Source: Lewinella sp. IMCC34183 (GTDB lineage Bacteria > Bacteroidota > Bacteroidia > Chitinophagales > Saprospiraceae). Taken from it: a DNA stretch of 64,000 nt. Position numbers and translations under genes: made by a program. Each line of letters begins with the position of its first letter. The first letter of the stretch is position 1. Of this stretch, positions 42,060 to 50,783 are shown one piece after another. Below the pieces are notes generated by a model. It saw only the letters and a program-made list of their open reading frames with translations, made no database searches and was not told the DNA's origin. The stretch covers positions 930,001 to 994,000 of the forward strand of contig NZ_QMEM01000001.1 of assembly GCF_003390915.1 (NCBI RefSeq), in the 5' to 3' direction.

Positions 42060-43790
42060 ATGAGTACCCTCGACTGGCTGGTCATGACCGGCACCCTTGC
42101 CGGCATCGTACTCTACGGCGTGTACATGACACGGAAGGTTGACAACGTCAAGAGCTACCTGCTGGGCGACCGCGACCTCAAGTGGTGGACGATCGGGCTT
42201 TCGGTCATGGCCACCCAGGCCAGTGCCGTCACCTTCCTCAGTACGCCCGGACAGGCCTACAACGACGGCCTCGGCTTCGCCCAGTTCTACTTCGGCCTGC
42301 CGATCGCCATGGTGATCCTGTGCATCTTCGTCCTGCCCATTTATTACCGGCTGAAGGTGTACACCGCCTACGAATACCTGGAGGGGCGGTTTGATTTGCG
42401 GGTGCGGACCCTGACCGCCCTGCTCTTCCTGGTACAACGGGGCCTGGCGGCGGGCATCACCATCTACGCACCGGCCATCGTACTGTCGACGATCCTGGGC
42501 TGGTCGCTTAGCCTCACCATCGCCATCATCGGGGTGGTGGTCATCTTCTATACCGTACTGGGGGGAACGAAGGCTGTTTCGGTGACCCAGAAACAGCAGA
42601 TGATTGTCATCCTGCTGGGCATGTTTGCCGCGGGGGTTGTCGTGGTGCTGAAACTGCCGCAGAACCTGTCGTTCGGCGATGCCATGGACGTGGCGGGGCA
42701 CCTGGGCAAACTGCAGGTGGTCGACCTGGAATTCGACCTCAACGATCGCTACAACATCTGGTCGGCCCTGCTGGGGGGCACCTTCCTGTTCCTCTCGTAC
42801 TTCGGGACGGACCAGTCGCAGGTACAGCGCTATCTATCGGGCAAGAGCCTCACCGAGAGCCGGCTGGGCTTGTTGTTCAACGGCATATTCAAGGTTCCCA
42901 TGCAGTTCCTGGTGCTGCTGGTGGGCGTGCTGGTATTCGTCTTTTTCCTGTTCACCGCCCCGCCCGTACACTTCAATTCCGCGAACCTCGACAAGCTGCG
43001 GGCCTCGCCGTACGGCACCGAGCTGGCCGAGCTGGAAGCGCGCAACAAGGAGATCAACGGCCGCAATACCACGGCCACCCTGGAAATGGTTGAGGCCCTC
43101 CGTAGCGACAATGAAGCCCGGATCTCCGCGGCCCGCAGTCAGATCGAGGCCACGCTTGCCAAGCGCGACGAGGTAGCGCAGTCGGTGGACGATCTCATCG
43201 CTACTTACGATCCCGAGTTGATCACGGAAGACCGCGACTACGTCTTTATCACCTTTATCATCAACTACCTGCCGGTGGGGCTGGTGGGCTTGCTGCTTGC
43301 GGTGATCTTCTCGGCGGCCATGTCGAGTACCAGTTCGGAACTCAACGCACTGGCAACCACCAGTGTCGTCGACATCTACCGGCGCTCGCTGGTTACCGAC
43401 CGGGACGACCGCCACTACCTGGCGGCCAGTAAGTGGCTCACCGTAGGCTGGGGCGTGATCGCGCTCTGCTTTGCCGCGGTAGCCAATCTCTTTGACAACC
43501 TTATCCAGGCCGTAAACATCATCGGTTCGCTCTTTTACGGGGTAATACTGGGTATATTCGTCGTAGCCTTCTTTTTCAAGCGGGTTGGCGGTCGCGCGGT
43601 CTTCAAGGCGGCCCTGATCGGGCAGGCCTTCGTGACCGCGACCTTCGTCGCCAGCTGGATGGAGTACATTAATCTCGCCTTCCTGTGGCTCAACCTGATC
43701 GGTTGCGTACTCACCGTACTGTTCGCCCTCGCCCTGGAGGGGTCTGACGACGCGACTGACGTGACCATTCCCGAAAACGACCTGCTGTAA
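42060..43790 (+). CDS. Sodium:solute symporter (SSS family)
   Basis: A 576-residue transporter of the LeuT-fold SSS family. Landmarks: KSYLLGDRDLKWWTIGLSVMATQASAVTFLSTPGQAY near the start (sodium site and first core helix), YEYLEGRFDLRVRTLTALLFLVQRG, YFGTDQSQVQRYLSG, and AAMSSTSSELNALAT in the C-terminal core. Between membrane segments, about residues 300-385 form a hydrophilic alpha-helical insertion rich in E, A, R and D (ARNKEINGRNTTATLEMV and following) that looks like a coiled coil. Substrate cannot be read. Confidence 0.9.
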   Translation: MSTLDWLVMTGTLAGIVLYGVYMTRKVDNVKSYLLGDRDLKWWTIGLSVMATQASAVTFLSTPGQAYNDGLGFAQFYFGLPIAMVILCIFVLPIYYRLKVYTAYEYLEGRFDLRVRTLTALLFLVQRGLAAGITIYAPAIVLSTILGWSLSLTIAIIGVVVIFYTVLGGTKAVSVTQKQQMIVILLGMFAAGVVVVLKLPQNLSFGDAMDVAGHLGKLQVVDLEFDLNDRYNIWSALLGGTFLFLSYFGTDQSQVQRYLSGKSLTESRLGLLFNGIFKVPMQFLVLLVGVLVFVFFLFTAPPVHFNSANLDKLRASPYGTELAELEARNKEINGRNTTATLEMVEALRSDNEARISAARSQIEATLAKRDEVAQSVDDLIATYDPELITEDRDYVFITFIINYLPVGLVGLLLAVIFSAAMSSTSSELNALATTSVVDIYRRSLVTDRDDRHYLAASKWLTVGWGVIALCFAAVANLFDNLIQAVNIIGSLFYGVILGIFVVAFFFKRVGGRAVFKAALIGQAFVTATFVASWMEYINLAFLWLNLIGCVLTVLFALALEGSDDATDVTIPENDLL

Positions 43791-43811
43791 CTAGCAAGCA
43801 AGCTAACCGCT

Positions 43812-44927
43812 ATGAAACCCCACTGGCTCGTCGGTCTCGCCCTTCTTCCCGTCGGTTACGTTGCCCGCAAGCTGCGCAACGACCCGCAATTCGGAGCCGG
43901 CCTGACGGAAATGAAGGAGGACGACTACGAAGGCACGGTAGCCTGGAAAATGGGCCGGTTCCGCAACCTCGACAAGACCAGACTGCAGGAGGATCTTCGC
44001 AGCCTGCTCGGAGATCTGATGGGCTATCTGAAGGCCAAGAATACCCAGCCAAGCGCCCCGCTGCCGGTGGCGGTGGCCAACGGGCTGGACCGGCCCGACC
44101 CCCAACACGATTACATTACCTGGTACGGGCATTCGGCCGTCCGCCTGGAAACGGGGGGAAAGACCATCCTCATCGATCCCATGCTCGGCGAATGGGTGGC
44201 CCCCGTACCCTTCCTCGGGCACCGCTTCCCGTACAAGGAATATCACCCCCTGGAACAGCTGGGCGACATCGACCTGATACTGTTCTCCCACGACCACTAC
44301 GACCACCTGGACTACGACACCCTGATGGCACTTAAGGACAGGACGCACGCTTACCTGGTCCCCCTGGGTATCGGGGCGCACTTGCGGGCGTGGGGTGTCG
44401 ACCCGGACAAGATCACGGAGATCGACTGGTGGAAAACCGTCGAGCACGGCGGCCTCACGGTCACCGCCACGCCCGCTCGCCACTTCAGCGGCCGCAGTCC
44501 CTCTACCCGCAACAAGACCCTCTGGTGCGGATTCGTGCTTCAGACGGCCCACCACCGCATCTTCTTCGGAGGCGATAGCGGCTACGGCCGCCACTTCGCC
44601 CAGATCGGCGAACGCTTTGGGCCCTTCGACCTTACGCTGCTCGACTCAGGGCAGTACCACGACCGGTGGAAGAACGTACATATGCAGCCGGAGGAGGCGT
44701 TGCGTGCGAACCGCGAACTCGGGGGGCGGCGGCTCCTACCCATCCACTGGGGTGGTTTCAGCCTCTCGGACCACCCCTGGTACGATCCGGTCCAGCGGAT
44801 CCTGGCCGCAGACAGCAGCCAGTGCGTCATCACCCCCCTGATCGGCCAGCGGGTGGATGTCAGCGACTTCTCTACCTGCCGCCAGCGGTGGTGGGAAGAC
44901 GAGGGGCTGCTCCGCGAAAAGCAGTAA
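43812..44927 (+). CDS. UlaG/NAPE-PLD-like MBL-fold hydrolase
   Basis: A 371-residue metallo-beta-lactamase-fold protein. A signal or membrane-anchor segment opens it (LVGLALLPVGYVA), then ITWYGHSAVRLETGGKTILIDPML. The metal motif is FSHDHYDHLD, with later ligands in ATPARHFSGR, FGGDSGYG and LPIHWGGF. This layout resembles RomA/NAPE-PLD-type lipid phosphodiesterases, which often carry a membrane anchor. The substrate is unknown. It starts 21 bp after the symporter stop and probably shares its transcript. Confidence 0.85.
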   Translation: MKPHWLVGLALLPVGYVARKLRNDPQFGAGLTEMKEDDYEGTVAWKMGRFRNLDKTRLQEDLRSLLGDLMGYLKAKNTQPSAPLPVAVANGLDRPDPQHDYITWYGHSAVRLETGGKTILIDPMLGEWVAPVPFLGHRFPYKEYHPLEQLGDIDLILFSHDHYDHLDYDTLMALKDRTHAYLVPLGIGAHLRAWGVDPDKITEIDWWKTVEHGGLTVTATPARHFSGRSPSTRNKTLWCGFVLQTAHHRIFFGGDSGYGRHFAQIGERFGPFDLTLLDSGQYHDRWKNVHMQPEEALRANRELGGRRLLPIHWGGFSLSDHPWYDPVQRILAADSSQCVITPLIGQRVDVSDFSTCRQRWWEDEGLLREKQ

Positions 44928-44951
44928 TCGTACAGCGCCGCGGGGATTTCG

Positions 44952-44959
44952 TACCTTTG
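44952..44959 (+). promoter_or_regulatory. -7 box (TACCTTTG) of ffh
   Basis: Exact TAnnTTTG match 19 nt before the ffh ATG; expected leader about 14 nt. Confidence 0.6.
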
Positions 44960-44978
44960 CGCGGTAAACCGATAAGCC

Positions 44979-46313
44979 ATGTTCGACAACCTCAGCGACC
45001 GCCTGGAAGGCGCATTCAAATCCCTGACCGGCGACAACAAGATTACCGAAATCAACGTCGCCACCAGCCTCAAGGAAATCCGCCGCGCGCTCGTGGCCGC
45101 CGACGTTAATTATAAGATAGCCAAGGAATTTACCGATAAGGTAAAGGAGAAGGCCCTCGGGACCGAGAACGTGCTCAAGGCCGTCAAGCCCGGACAACTT
45201 ATGGTCAAGATTGTCCAGGACGAGCTGACCGAACTGATGGGCGGACAGTCCGTCGGGATCAATGCCAAAGGCAATCCGGCCGTGATCCTGATCGCCGGCC
45301 TGCAGGGCTCGGGTAAGACCACCTTCAGTGGCAAGCTCGCCAAGTTTCTGCAGGAGAAGCGCAAGGCCAAGGTACTCCTCACGGCCTGTGACGTGTACCG
45401 CCCGGCGGCCATCGACCAGCTCACCGTACTGGCCGGTCAGGTTGGTGCCGAGATCTACAAGGAACCGGAAAACAAGAACCCCGTCGAAATCGCCCTGAAG
45501 GCGATTGACTACGGTAAGCAGAACAAGTTTGACGTGGTCATCGTCGACACCGCCGGCCGCCTCTCGGTCGACGAAAAGATGATGCAGGAGATCAGCGACG
45601 TTCGCCAGGCTATCAACCCCAACGAGACCCTGTTCGTCGTCGATTCCATGACGGGACAGGACGCCGTCAATACCGCCAAGGTATTCAACGAGCGTATCGA
45701 TTACGACGGTGTGGTCCTGACGAAGCTCGACGGCGACACCCGCGGCGGCGCGGCCCTTTCGGTGAAGTACACCGTAGGCAAGCCCATCAAGTTCGTGAGC
45801 ACCGGCGAGAAGATGGACGCCCTGGATGTGTTCCACCCCGACCGCATGGCCCAGCGCATCCTGGGCATGGGCGACATCATCTCCTTCGTTGAGCGGGCCC
45901 AGGATCAGTTCGACGAGGAGGAGGCCAAGCGCCTCGAGAAGAAGATGAAGAAGAATCGCTTCGACTTCAACGACTTCCTGAGTCAGCTGGCGCAACTCAA
46001 GCGGATGGGCGACATGAAGAGCCTGCTCAACATGATTCCCGGTATGTCGAAAGCGATGAAGAACATCGACATCGACGACAGCGCCTTCTCCCGCGTGGAA
46101 GCCATCATCTACAGCATGACCCCCGAGGAACGCGCCAGCCCAGAGCTGCTCAACCTCAGCCGCAAGAAGCGGATCGCCCTCGGTTGCGGACAGGGCATGG
46201 ACGACGTCAACCGCTTCATCAAGCAGTTCGACCAGATGCGCAAGATGATGCACAAGCTGTCCAACAACCCCATGATGGCCCAGATGGCCGGCAACTTCAA
46301 GGCTAAGCGGTAG
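44979..46313 (+). CDS. ffh: Signal recognition particle protein Ffh
   Basis: A 444-residue SRP GTPase that binds signal peptides and 4.5S RNA for membrane targeting. The N domain starts MFDNLSDRLEGAFKSLTG. The G domain has GLQGSGKTTFSGKLAKFL (G1), DVYRPAAIDQL, VDTAGRLSVDEKMM (G3), TKLDGDTRGGAALS (G4) and a late GEKMDALDVFHPDRMAQRILGMGD. The M domain includes KRMGDMKSLLNMIPGMSKAM and the RNA-binding IALGCGQGMDDVNRFIKQF, which ends methionine-rich. It is monocistronic, with a terminator at 46371. Confidence 0.97.
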   Translation: MFDNLSDRLEGAFKSLTGDNKITEINVATSLKEIRRALVAADVNYKIAKEFTDKVKEKALGTENVLKAVKPGQLMVKIVQDELTELMGGQSVGINAKGNPAVILIAGLQGSGKTTFSGKLAKFLQEKRKAKVLLTACDVYRPAAIDQLTVLAGQVGAEIYKEPENKNPVEIALKAIDYGKQNKFDVVIVDTAGRLSVDEKMMQEISDVRQAINPNETLFVVDSMTGQDAVNTAKVFNERIDYDGVVLTKLDGDTRGGAALSVKYTVGKPIKFVSTGEKMDALDVFHPDRMAQRILGMGDIISFVERAQDQFDEEEAKRLEKKMKKNRFDFNDFLSQLAQLKRMGDMKSLLNMIPGMSKAMKNIDIDDSAFSRVEAIIYSMTPEERASPELLNLSRKKRIALGCGQGMDDVNRFIKQFDQMRKMMHKLSNNPMMAQMAGNFKAKR

Positions 46314-46370
46314 ACCCACCGCGATCGGGTGCAGGAACGTTTATTGTACCAACTTTACAGAAGATTCTTT

Positions 46371-46420
46371 AGCCCTCGTAGGAGTATGATTATCATACTG
46401 TTACGGGGGCTACTTTTTTT
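46371..46420 (+). terminator. Terminator of ffh
   Basis: AGCCCTCGTA (46371-46380) pairs with TACGGGGGCT (46402-46411). An inner palindrome AGTATGAT/ATCATACT extends the stem, and seven T's follow (46414-46420). Confidence 0.9.
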
Positions 46421-46554
46421 ACTTTGTTTCTGTTTTTCCCAAATCTGGAAATTCCCTTAGCAATTGGAAAATAATCGGTTCGGAGGTCCCGTTTTAAGGT
46501 CAGATTTCTGCAAATGTGGAGTCCGGTTATCAACGCTTTTGCAACGATAGCCAC

Positions 46555-46640
46555 GTGTTTGTTCATAGTGTCTCTCTAGTGTCGGTGCTCTCCCTATAGG
46601 CCTATTATCCTGGGGAAGAGCACCGGCTCCACTATCACCT
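46555..46640 (+). repeat. Structured repeat, copy 1
   Basis: Conserved 5' block GTTCATAGTGTCTCTCTAGT, then a variable stem GTCGGTGCTCT/AGAGCACCGGC (one wobble), then TC and CACTAT. ATAGTG (46565-46570) pairs with CACTAT as an outer stem, enclosing an asymmetric internal loop: TCTCTCTAGT opposite TC. The first 34 bases are identical to copy 2. Confidence 0.85.
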
Positions 46641-46885
46641 CAATTACCCCGCTGATCCGTCGGACGGTCGAATGTGGCTGCTCCCTACGGTGGGGATCAA
46701 CCGCTTCTCAACCAGCTGATTTCGTTTCGTGCGAGCCATGCGTAATTCGCTTTGCCGGGCCCGCAGGTGCCGAGGTATTAGCAGATCACGACTACCTTGG
46801 TCACGATCCGCATACCACCTATCCCAAGAAAATATCCGATGGCTGACGAGTGCCTAACATCTCGTTCATCGGCAACGTATGTTTT

Positions 46886-46970
46886 GTGTTTGTTCATAGT
46901 GTCTCTCTAGTGTCGGTGCCCTTCCGTATAGGATTTTTGTCCTGAATAGGGCACCGACTCCGCTATCTCC
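46886..46970 (+). repeat. Structured repeat, copy 2
   Basis: Same 5' block as copy 1, with inner stem GTCGGTGCCC/GGGCACCGAC (10 bp perfect). The outer stem ATAGTG/CGCTAT has a G-T wobble; the 3' side of the internal loop is again TC. The terminal loop differs from copy 1. GTTCAT begins 331 bp after that of copy 1. Confidence 0.85.
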
Positions 46971-47137
46971 TCCTCTGATTGTCCCTGTTCCACTTCAAGC
47001 GAAGCGATACGACGCTGTACGCCAACCCGGACAATTTCCCCGCATTATAAATTATTCGATATGCGTGAAACCGATCGCGTCGCGACACGCGTAGGTAAAA
47101 GCAATTTCGAGAAGTGTGTATGCGAACCTTTGATTCT

Positions 47138-47185
47138 GTAAGTGTCTCTCCCCCCGGCAAATTGTTCTTGCCCCATTTTACTTAC
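47138..47185 (+). repeat. Structured repeat, diverged copy
   Basis: GTAAGT (47138-47143) pairs with ACTTAC (47180-47185). Inside, GTCTCTC follows as in the main copies, then GGCAA/TTGCC. The outer stem sequence differs from copies 1-3 but still pairs; only AGTGTCTCTC is shared as sequence. Confidence 0.5.
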
Positions 47186-47223
47186 CCGGCACCCATGTAG
47201 CTTCTTTTCGTCGGGCCGATTGC

Positions 47224-47318
47224 TGTTCATAGTGTCTCTGATCGCCGATGCCGGTTTACACGCCCTGCCCACTTAGTTGGTTTGGTCGCACCTCGGAAAC
47301 CGGTATCGGCTCCACTAT
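47224..47318 (+). repeat. Structured repeat, copy 3
   Basis: 5' block CTGTTCATAGTGTCTCT, internal-loop bases GATC, then inner stem GCCGATGCCGGTTT/AAACCGGTATCGGC (14 bp, one G-T wobble), TC, and CACTAT as the outer 3' arm. GTTCAT begins 333 bp after that of copy 2. Its 3' end overlaps the stop codon of the convergent BNR-protein gene. Confidence 0.85.
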
Positions 47319-50300
47319 TCGAACTTCCAGAGGGCGCCGACACCCGCCTCCCAAAGTTTCTCGTTCAATGCCCCTACCCGCTCGTCGCGCAGCAGTTCCC
47401 CCTGCCGCTTGAGTGTCTGCCAGCGGACCTTCATTTCCTCCAGTTGCTCGCGCGTCGGTTCGTTGACGCGTGGCAGACCACTCTCGGCGTGATTGAGTAC
47501 GAAGAGGTAATTCGCGGTAAACTTGTTCTCGAAATTCTCGACGTCGTCGTAAGCCTGTGACTTGCGCTGGATCATTTTTCCATCCCACTGTTTCAAATCA
47601 CTTAGGAGGCTATCCGCCATCCGGTAGGCCTCGGGGTGCGCCTCGCGATCGAGCTTGCCGACTAGTTTTTGTAGTTGTTCCTGTACGGACATGAGGTCAT
47701 TCACCAGTTGGTGCATCTCGTTGACGGAGGCCTCTCCCGCCCGCATAAAGGCGTCGTATTCGGCGTAGTCTTCGGCGGTGAGATCGTATAGCGGGTTCTC
47801 TGCGATGGTTACCGATTCGCTCCGCGTGGTGTTCCCGTCGCTCAACGTAAGCTGGTAGGTCCCCGGAGCCACTTTGTGTCCCCGAAAGCTGCCCTCGATG
47901 TAGGCCGACGGTGCCCCCGTCAGTTCCGGATACCGCATGTCCCATACGAAGCGGTTCATACCTGCTTTGGCCGGCAGTAGCGTCTGTGCGGGCGGGCCCC
48001 CGGCGTACGTCTTCTGGTCTTCATTCCGCTGGTTCGTGATCGAGCGAACCTCCTTCCCCTCATCGTTGGTGACCGTGAGGGTCACTTCCGTGGAGTCGGT
48101 CGCTTCCGGCAAGTAGTAGTAGACCACGACGCCGCCGGCGGGATTGGTTCCGTTGAGCGGCTCCACGCCCTCGAATACCGAACCGTTGCCGTCCAGCGGG
48201 CTGCGCCCGCCCCCGATGATCGACTCGGCCGGAACGTACAGTTGCACCGTCTCGGGGACACCATCGAATTGCCGCACCATTTCAAGGTCGTCGAGCACCC
48301 AGAACGCGCGGCCGGAGGTAGCGACAATAAGGTCATCGTGGGCCACCTTTAGGTCGGTGATCGGCGTGATCGGCAGATTCTGGTTGAAACGCCGCCAGTG
48401 ATTCCCACCATCGAAAGAGACGAACAGTCCCAGCTCGGTACCGGCGAACAGCAGGTTTTCGCGTTCGGTATCCTGCCGCACCACCCGGGTGTAGGCAGTG
48501 GGGGGCAGATCGCCGGTGATTTCGGTCCAGCTTTGTCCGTAGTCGGTGGTCTTCATGAGCCGTGGGGTATGGTCGTTCCACTTGTAGCGGGTGGTCGCGA
48601 TGAAGGCCGTACCGGCGTCGTGGGGGGATACGTCGATTGCATTGACCAGGGTCTCCCCTTGTCCGGCGGGTGTGACGTCGGTCCAGGTGTCGCCGTAATC
48701 ACGCGTCAGCTGCACTTTTCCATCGTCGGTACCCACCCACAGGATGCCAGCCTCCTGGGGGGAATCGGTCACGTAGCTTATCGTTCCATAGTTCTCGGCG
48801 CCTACCGCTTCGTTGGTGTACGGGCCCCCGCCCTTACCCTGCTTGTCATCCTGATTGCGCGTGAGGTCGGGGCTGGCTTTTTCCCAGGTCTGTCCGAGGT
48901 CACGCGTGCGCAGCAGGTGTTGGGAGGCGTGGTAGAACGTGTTCGGCTCCTCGTGTCGCGACCAGATGATCGGCGCGTTCCAGTTGAAGCGGTACTTCAT
49001 GTCTCTGGCGGCCAGTCCGAGGTACTGGATCGGGGCGGCCATCACATTGGTGCTCGCACCGGCTCTGGTGTCGAGCACCTCGATCGTCCCTAGATAGCTG
49101 CCGCCGAGCACGTAACGCGGATCGTCGGGGTCGAAGGCCAGGAAGGCACTCTCCCCGCCGGCGGAAGGTTCCCAGTCGGACCCCGTAATACCGGAACCGT
49201 TCATGACCCGGCTGCTGATCTTGACGGAGGTGTTATCCTGCTGCCCGCCGTAGATGTGGTAGGGAAATTGGTTGTCGGTGTTGATGCGATAGAATTGCCC
49301 GGTCGGCATGTTATCCTGGGTGGACCAATCCTCCCCATAGTTAAAGCTAATGGCCGCGCCGCCATCGTTGGCGATACAGAGGTTGCGTGGATTGTCGGGG
49401 TTGATCCAGAGGTCGTGGTAGTCGCCGTGGGTGCCGGACAACTCTTCCCAGCTGTCTCCCCCGTCGGTCGAGCGCAGGGCATCGGCGGTCAGCACGTAAA
49501 CCACGTCGGAGTCGGTCGGGTCCACGAACACCTCCAGATAGTACCAGGCCCGCTGCACGAGGCGGTGATCCTTGCTGACCCGCGACCAGCTTTTGCCACC
49601 GTCAGTGCTGAGGAAGAGCCCGCCCTTCTCCAACTCGGAGTCGCTCTCAATGAGGGCGTAGACACGATCGGGTTCCGACTGGGCTACGGTGATGGCCATC
49701 TTACCCTTTTCCTCGGGCAGTCCATCTTTGAGCTCGGTCCAGCTATCGCCGCCGTTTGTGGATTTGTAGAGGCCGCTGCCCGCGCCGCCGCTAACTACCT
49801 GCCAGGGCAGCCGCTGGTGTTCCCACATGGCGGCGTAGAGCACGTCGGGATTGGAAAGATCCATGCTCAACTCGGCGGCACCGGTGAGGTCATTGACGTA
49901 GAGCAGTTTTTCCCAGTTATGCCCCCCGTCGGTGGACCGGTAAACCCCGCGCTCTTCGTTAGGGCCGTAAAGCTGCCCCTGGGCGGCTACGTACACTATG
50001 TCCGGATCCTCGGGGTGAATGATGATGCGGGAGATGTGCTGCGTCTCGGTCAGGCCGAGGTGCTTCCAGGTCTTGCCGGCGTCGTTAGACCGGTAGACCC
50101 CGTCGCCGTGGGACGTCATGACCCCGCGGGGGGCGTGCTCGCCCATACCGAGATAAACGACCTGGGGATTACTACGGGAGACCGCTACGGCCCCGACGGA
50201 GCCCGTACCTACATACCCGTCGGTCACGTTTGTCCAACGCTGGCCGGCGTCAGTGGTCTTCCACAATCCGCCGCCGGTCGTACCCATGTAGTAGACCAGC

Positions 50301-50470
50301 GGGTTACCCGCCACGCCGGTGGCCGTTACCGAACGGCCGCCGCGGAAGGGGCCGATGTTGCGAAACTTGACGGGAGCAAAGAACTCAGTGACTTCGGAGG
50401 AGTCGGCCGGGGCCTGCGCCAGCAAGGAAGCGGTACAGGTAAGGGCAAGCAGGTAGAGCAGGCAGCGCAT
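47315..50470 (-). CDS. Secreted BNR/VPS10-type beta-propeller protein
   Basis: A 1051-residue exported protein, with a signal peptide ending near SLLAQAP. The first 700 residues hold many Asp-box (BNR) repeats of the form S-x-D-x-G-x-x-W: [80 protein letters not shown]. This matches the sortilin/VPS10-like propellers often labelled glycosyl hydrolase in Bacteroidota. Catalysis is not demonstrated. A beta-sandwich segment (about 780-900) and a helical C-terminus ([19 protein letters not shown]) follow. No T9SS domain is evident. Confidence 0.85.
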   Translation of the reverse strand: MRCLLYLLALTCTASLLAQAPADSSEVTEFFAPVKFRNIGPFRGGRSVTATGVAGNPLVYYMGTTGGGLWKTTDAGQRWTNVTDGYVGTGSVGAVAVSRSNPQVVYLGMGEHAPRGVMTSHGDGVYRSNDAGKTWKHLGLTETQHISRIIIHPEDPDIVYVAAQGQLYGPNEERGVYRSTDGGHNWEKLLYVNDLTGAAELSMDLSNPDVLYAAMWEHQRLPWQVVSGGAGSGLYKSTNGGDSWTELKDGLPEEKGKMAITVAQSEPDRVYALIESDSELEKGGLFLSTDGGKSWSRVSKDHRLVQRAWYYLEVFVDPTDSDVVYVLTADALRSTDGGDSWEELSGTHGDYHDLWINPDNPRNLCIANDGGAAISFNYGEDWSTQDNMPTGQFYRINTDNQFPYHIYGGQQDNTSVKISSRVMNGSGITGSDWEPSAGGESAFLAFDPDDPRYVLGGSYLGTIEVLDTRAGASTNVMAAPIQYLGLAARDMKYRFNWNAPIIWSRHEEPNTFYHASQHLLRTRDLGQTWEKASPDLTRNQDDKQGKGGGPYTNEAVGAENYGTISYVTDSPQEAGILWVGTDDGKVQLTRDYGDTWTDVTPAGQGETLVNAIDVSPHDAGTAFIATTRYKWNDHTPRLMKTTDYGQSWTEITGDLPPTAYTRVVRQDTERENLLFAGTELGLFVSFDGGNHWRRFNQNLPITPITDLKVAHDDLIVATSGRAFWVLDDLEMVRQFDGVPETVQLYVPAESIIGGGRSPLDGNGSVFEGVEPLNGTNPAGGVVVYYYLPEATDSTEVTLTVTNDEGKEVRSITNQRNEDQKTYAGGPPAQTLLPAKAGMNRFVWDMRYPELTGAPSAYIEGSFRGHKVAPGTYQLTLSDGNTTRSESVTIAENPLYDLTAEDYAEYDAFMRAGEASVNEMHQLVNDLMSVQEQLQKLVGKLDREAHPEAYRMADSLLSDLKQWDGKMIQRKSQAYDDVENFENKFTANYLFVLNHAESGLPRVNEPTREQLEEMKVRWQTLKRQGELLRDERVGALNEKLWEAGVGALWKFE

Positions 50471-50513
50471 ACAAGAAATACGTTTAGGTAGGGCTCAAGA
50501 TAGGAACTGCGGC

Positions 50514-50550
50514 CCCGCACATCGGATGTGCTCCACATCCGATGTGCGGG
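50514..50550. repeat. Paired-11-mer inverted repeat, copy C
   Basis: Arms 50514-50530 and 50534-50550 pair over 17 bp with loop CTC. Cores ACATCGGATGT (50519-50529) and ACATCCGATGT (50535-50545) have the standard 5-nt spacing. It is upstream of the BNR-protein gene (minus strand). Confidence 0.9.
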
Positions 50551-50607
50551 TGAGCGGGTCGAATGGTCGCCGCGCAGGAAGTGCCTTTTCGCCAGTTTCA
50601 TGAGTGC

Positions 50608-50618
50608 ACATCCGATGT
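50608..50618. repeat. Paired-11-mer family, single half-site
   Basis: ACATCCGATGT alone, without its partner, between copies C and D. Confidence 0.7.
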
Positions 50619-50724
50619 CCAAGTCTCAAGCAGCTTGGCTATAACGGCTTTATTTTACACTGAAAATCATTATACAATCGCACTCGACATCAACAATTAC
50701 GATAGCCCAATATTTTCCTAGCTC

Positions 50725-50761
50725 GCTGCACATCGGATGTCGATGACATCCGATGTGCAGC
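50725..50761. repeat. Paired-11-mer inverted repeat, copy D
   Basis: Arms 50725-50741 and 50745-50761 pair over 17 bp with loop GAT. Cores at 50730-50740 and 50746-50756, 5-nt spacing. It ends 10 bp before the -7-like box of the amidohydrolase gene, as copy A does at purM. Confidence 0.9.
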
Positions 50762-50783
50762 CCCTACCCGCTACCTTGGCCCC

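Larger units (their letters stand above)
46421..47314. other. Noncoding region carrying structured repeats
   Basis: About 0.9 kb without a credible gene. Short open frames on the minus strand (46963-47160, 47045-47272) overlap repeat copies and have no conserved look. Base composition is nearer balanced than in the flanking genes. It holds three repeat copies at 331-333 bp spacing, a diverged fourth, and unique sequence of about 240-250 bp between copies 1-2 and 2-3. Confidence 0.75.
50471..50783. other. Divergent intergenic region with repeats
   Basis: 313 bp between the BNR-protein gene and the amidohydrolase gene. It contains two full paired-11-mer hairpins and one half-site, plus an AT-rich centre (50640-50720). 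A one-mismatch -7 box (TACCTTGG, 50772-50779) precedes the amidohydrolase ATG. Confidence 0.7.

Noticed and set aside
46963-47272. Short minus-strand open frames in the repeat region
   Set aside because: They overlap repeat copies, have no start signal or recognisable domain, and their composition is not like the neighbouring genes.
46555-47318. CRISPR array
   Set aside because: Repeats are about 85 bp, only three or four in number, with 240-bp spacers and internally variable stems; no cas genes are nearby.
46555-47318. Integron attC cassette array
   Set aside because: Folded repeats with similar-length units recall attC, but the ends do not carry RYYYAAC/GTTRRRY core sites, no integrase is in the window, and the spacers hold no credible cassette genes.
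47315-50470. Calling the BNR protein a proven glycoside hydrolase
   Set aside because: Asp-box propellers are structural and no catalytic triad could be identified.
50471-50783. Riboswitch upstream of the amidohydrolase gene
   Set aside because: The hairpins lie upstream of the probable -7 box and belong to a dispersed DNA repeat family, so they are not in the transcript leader.
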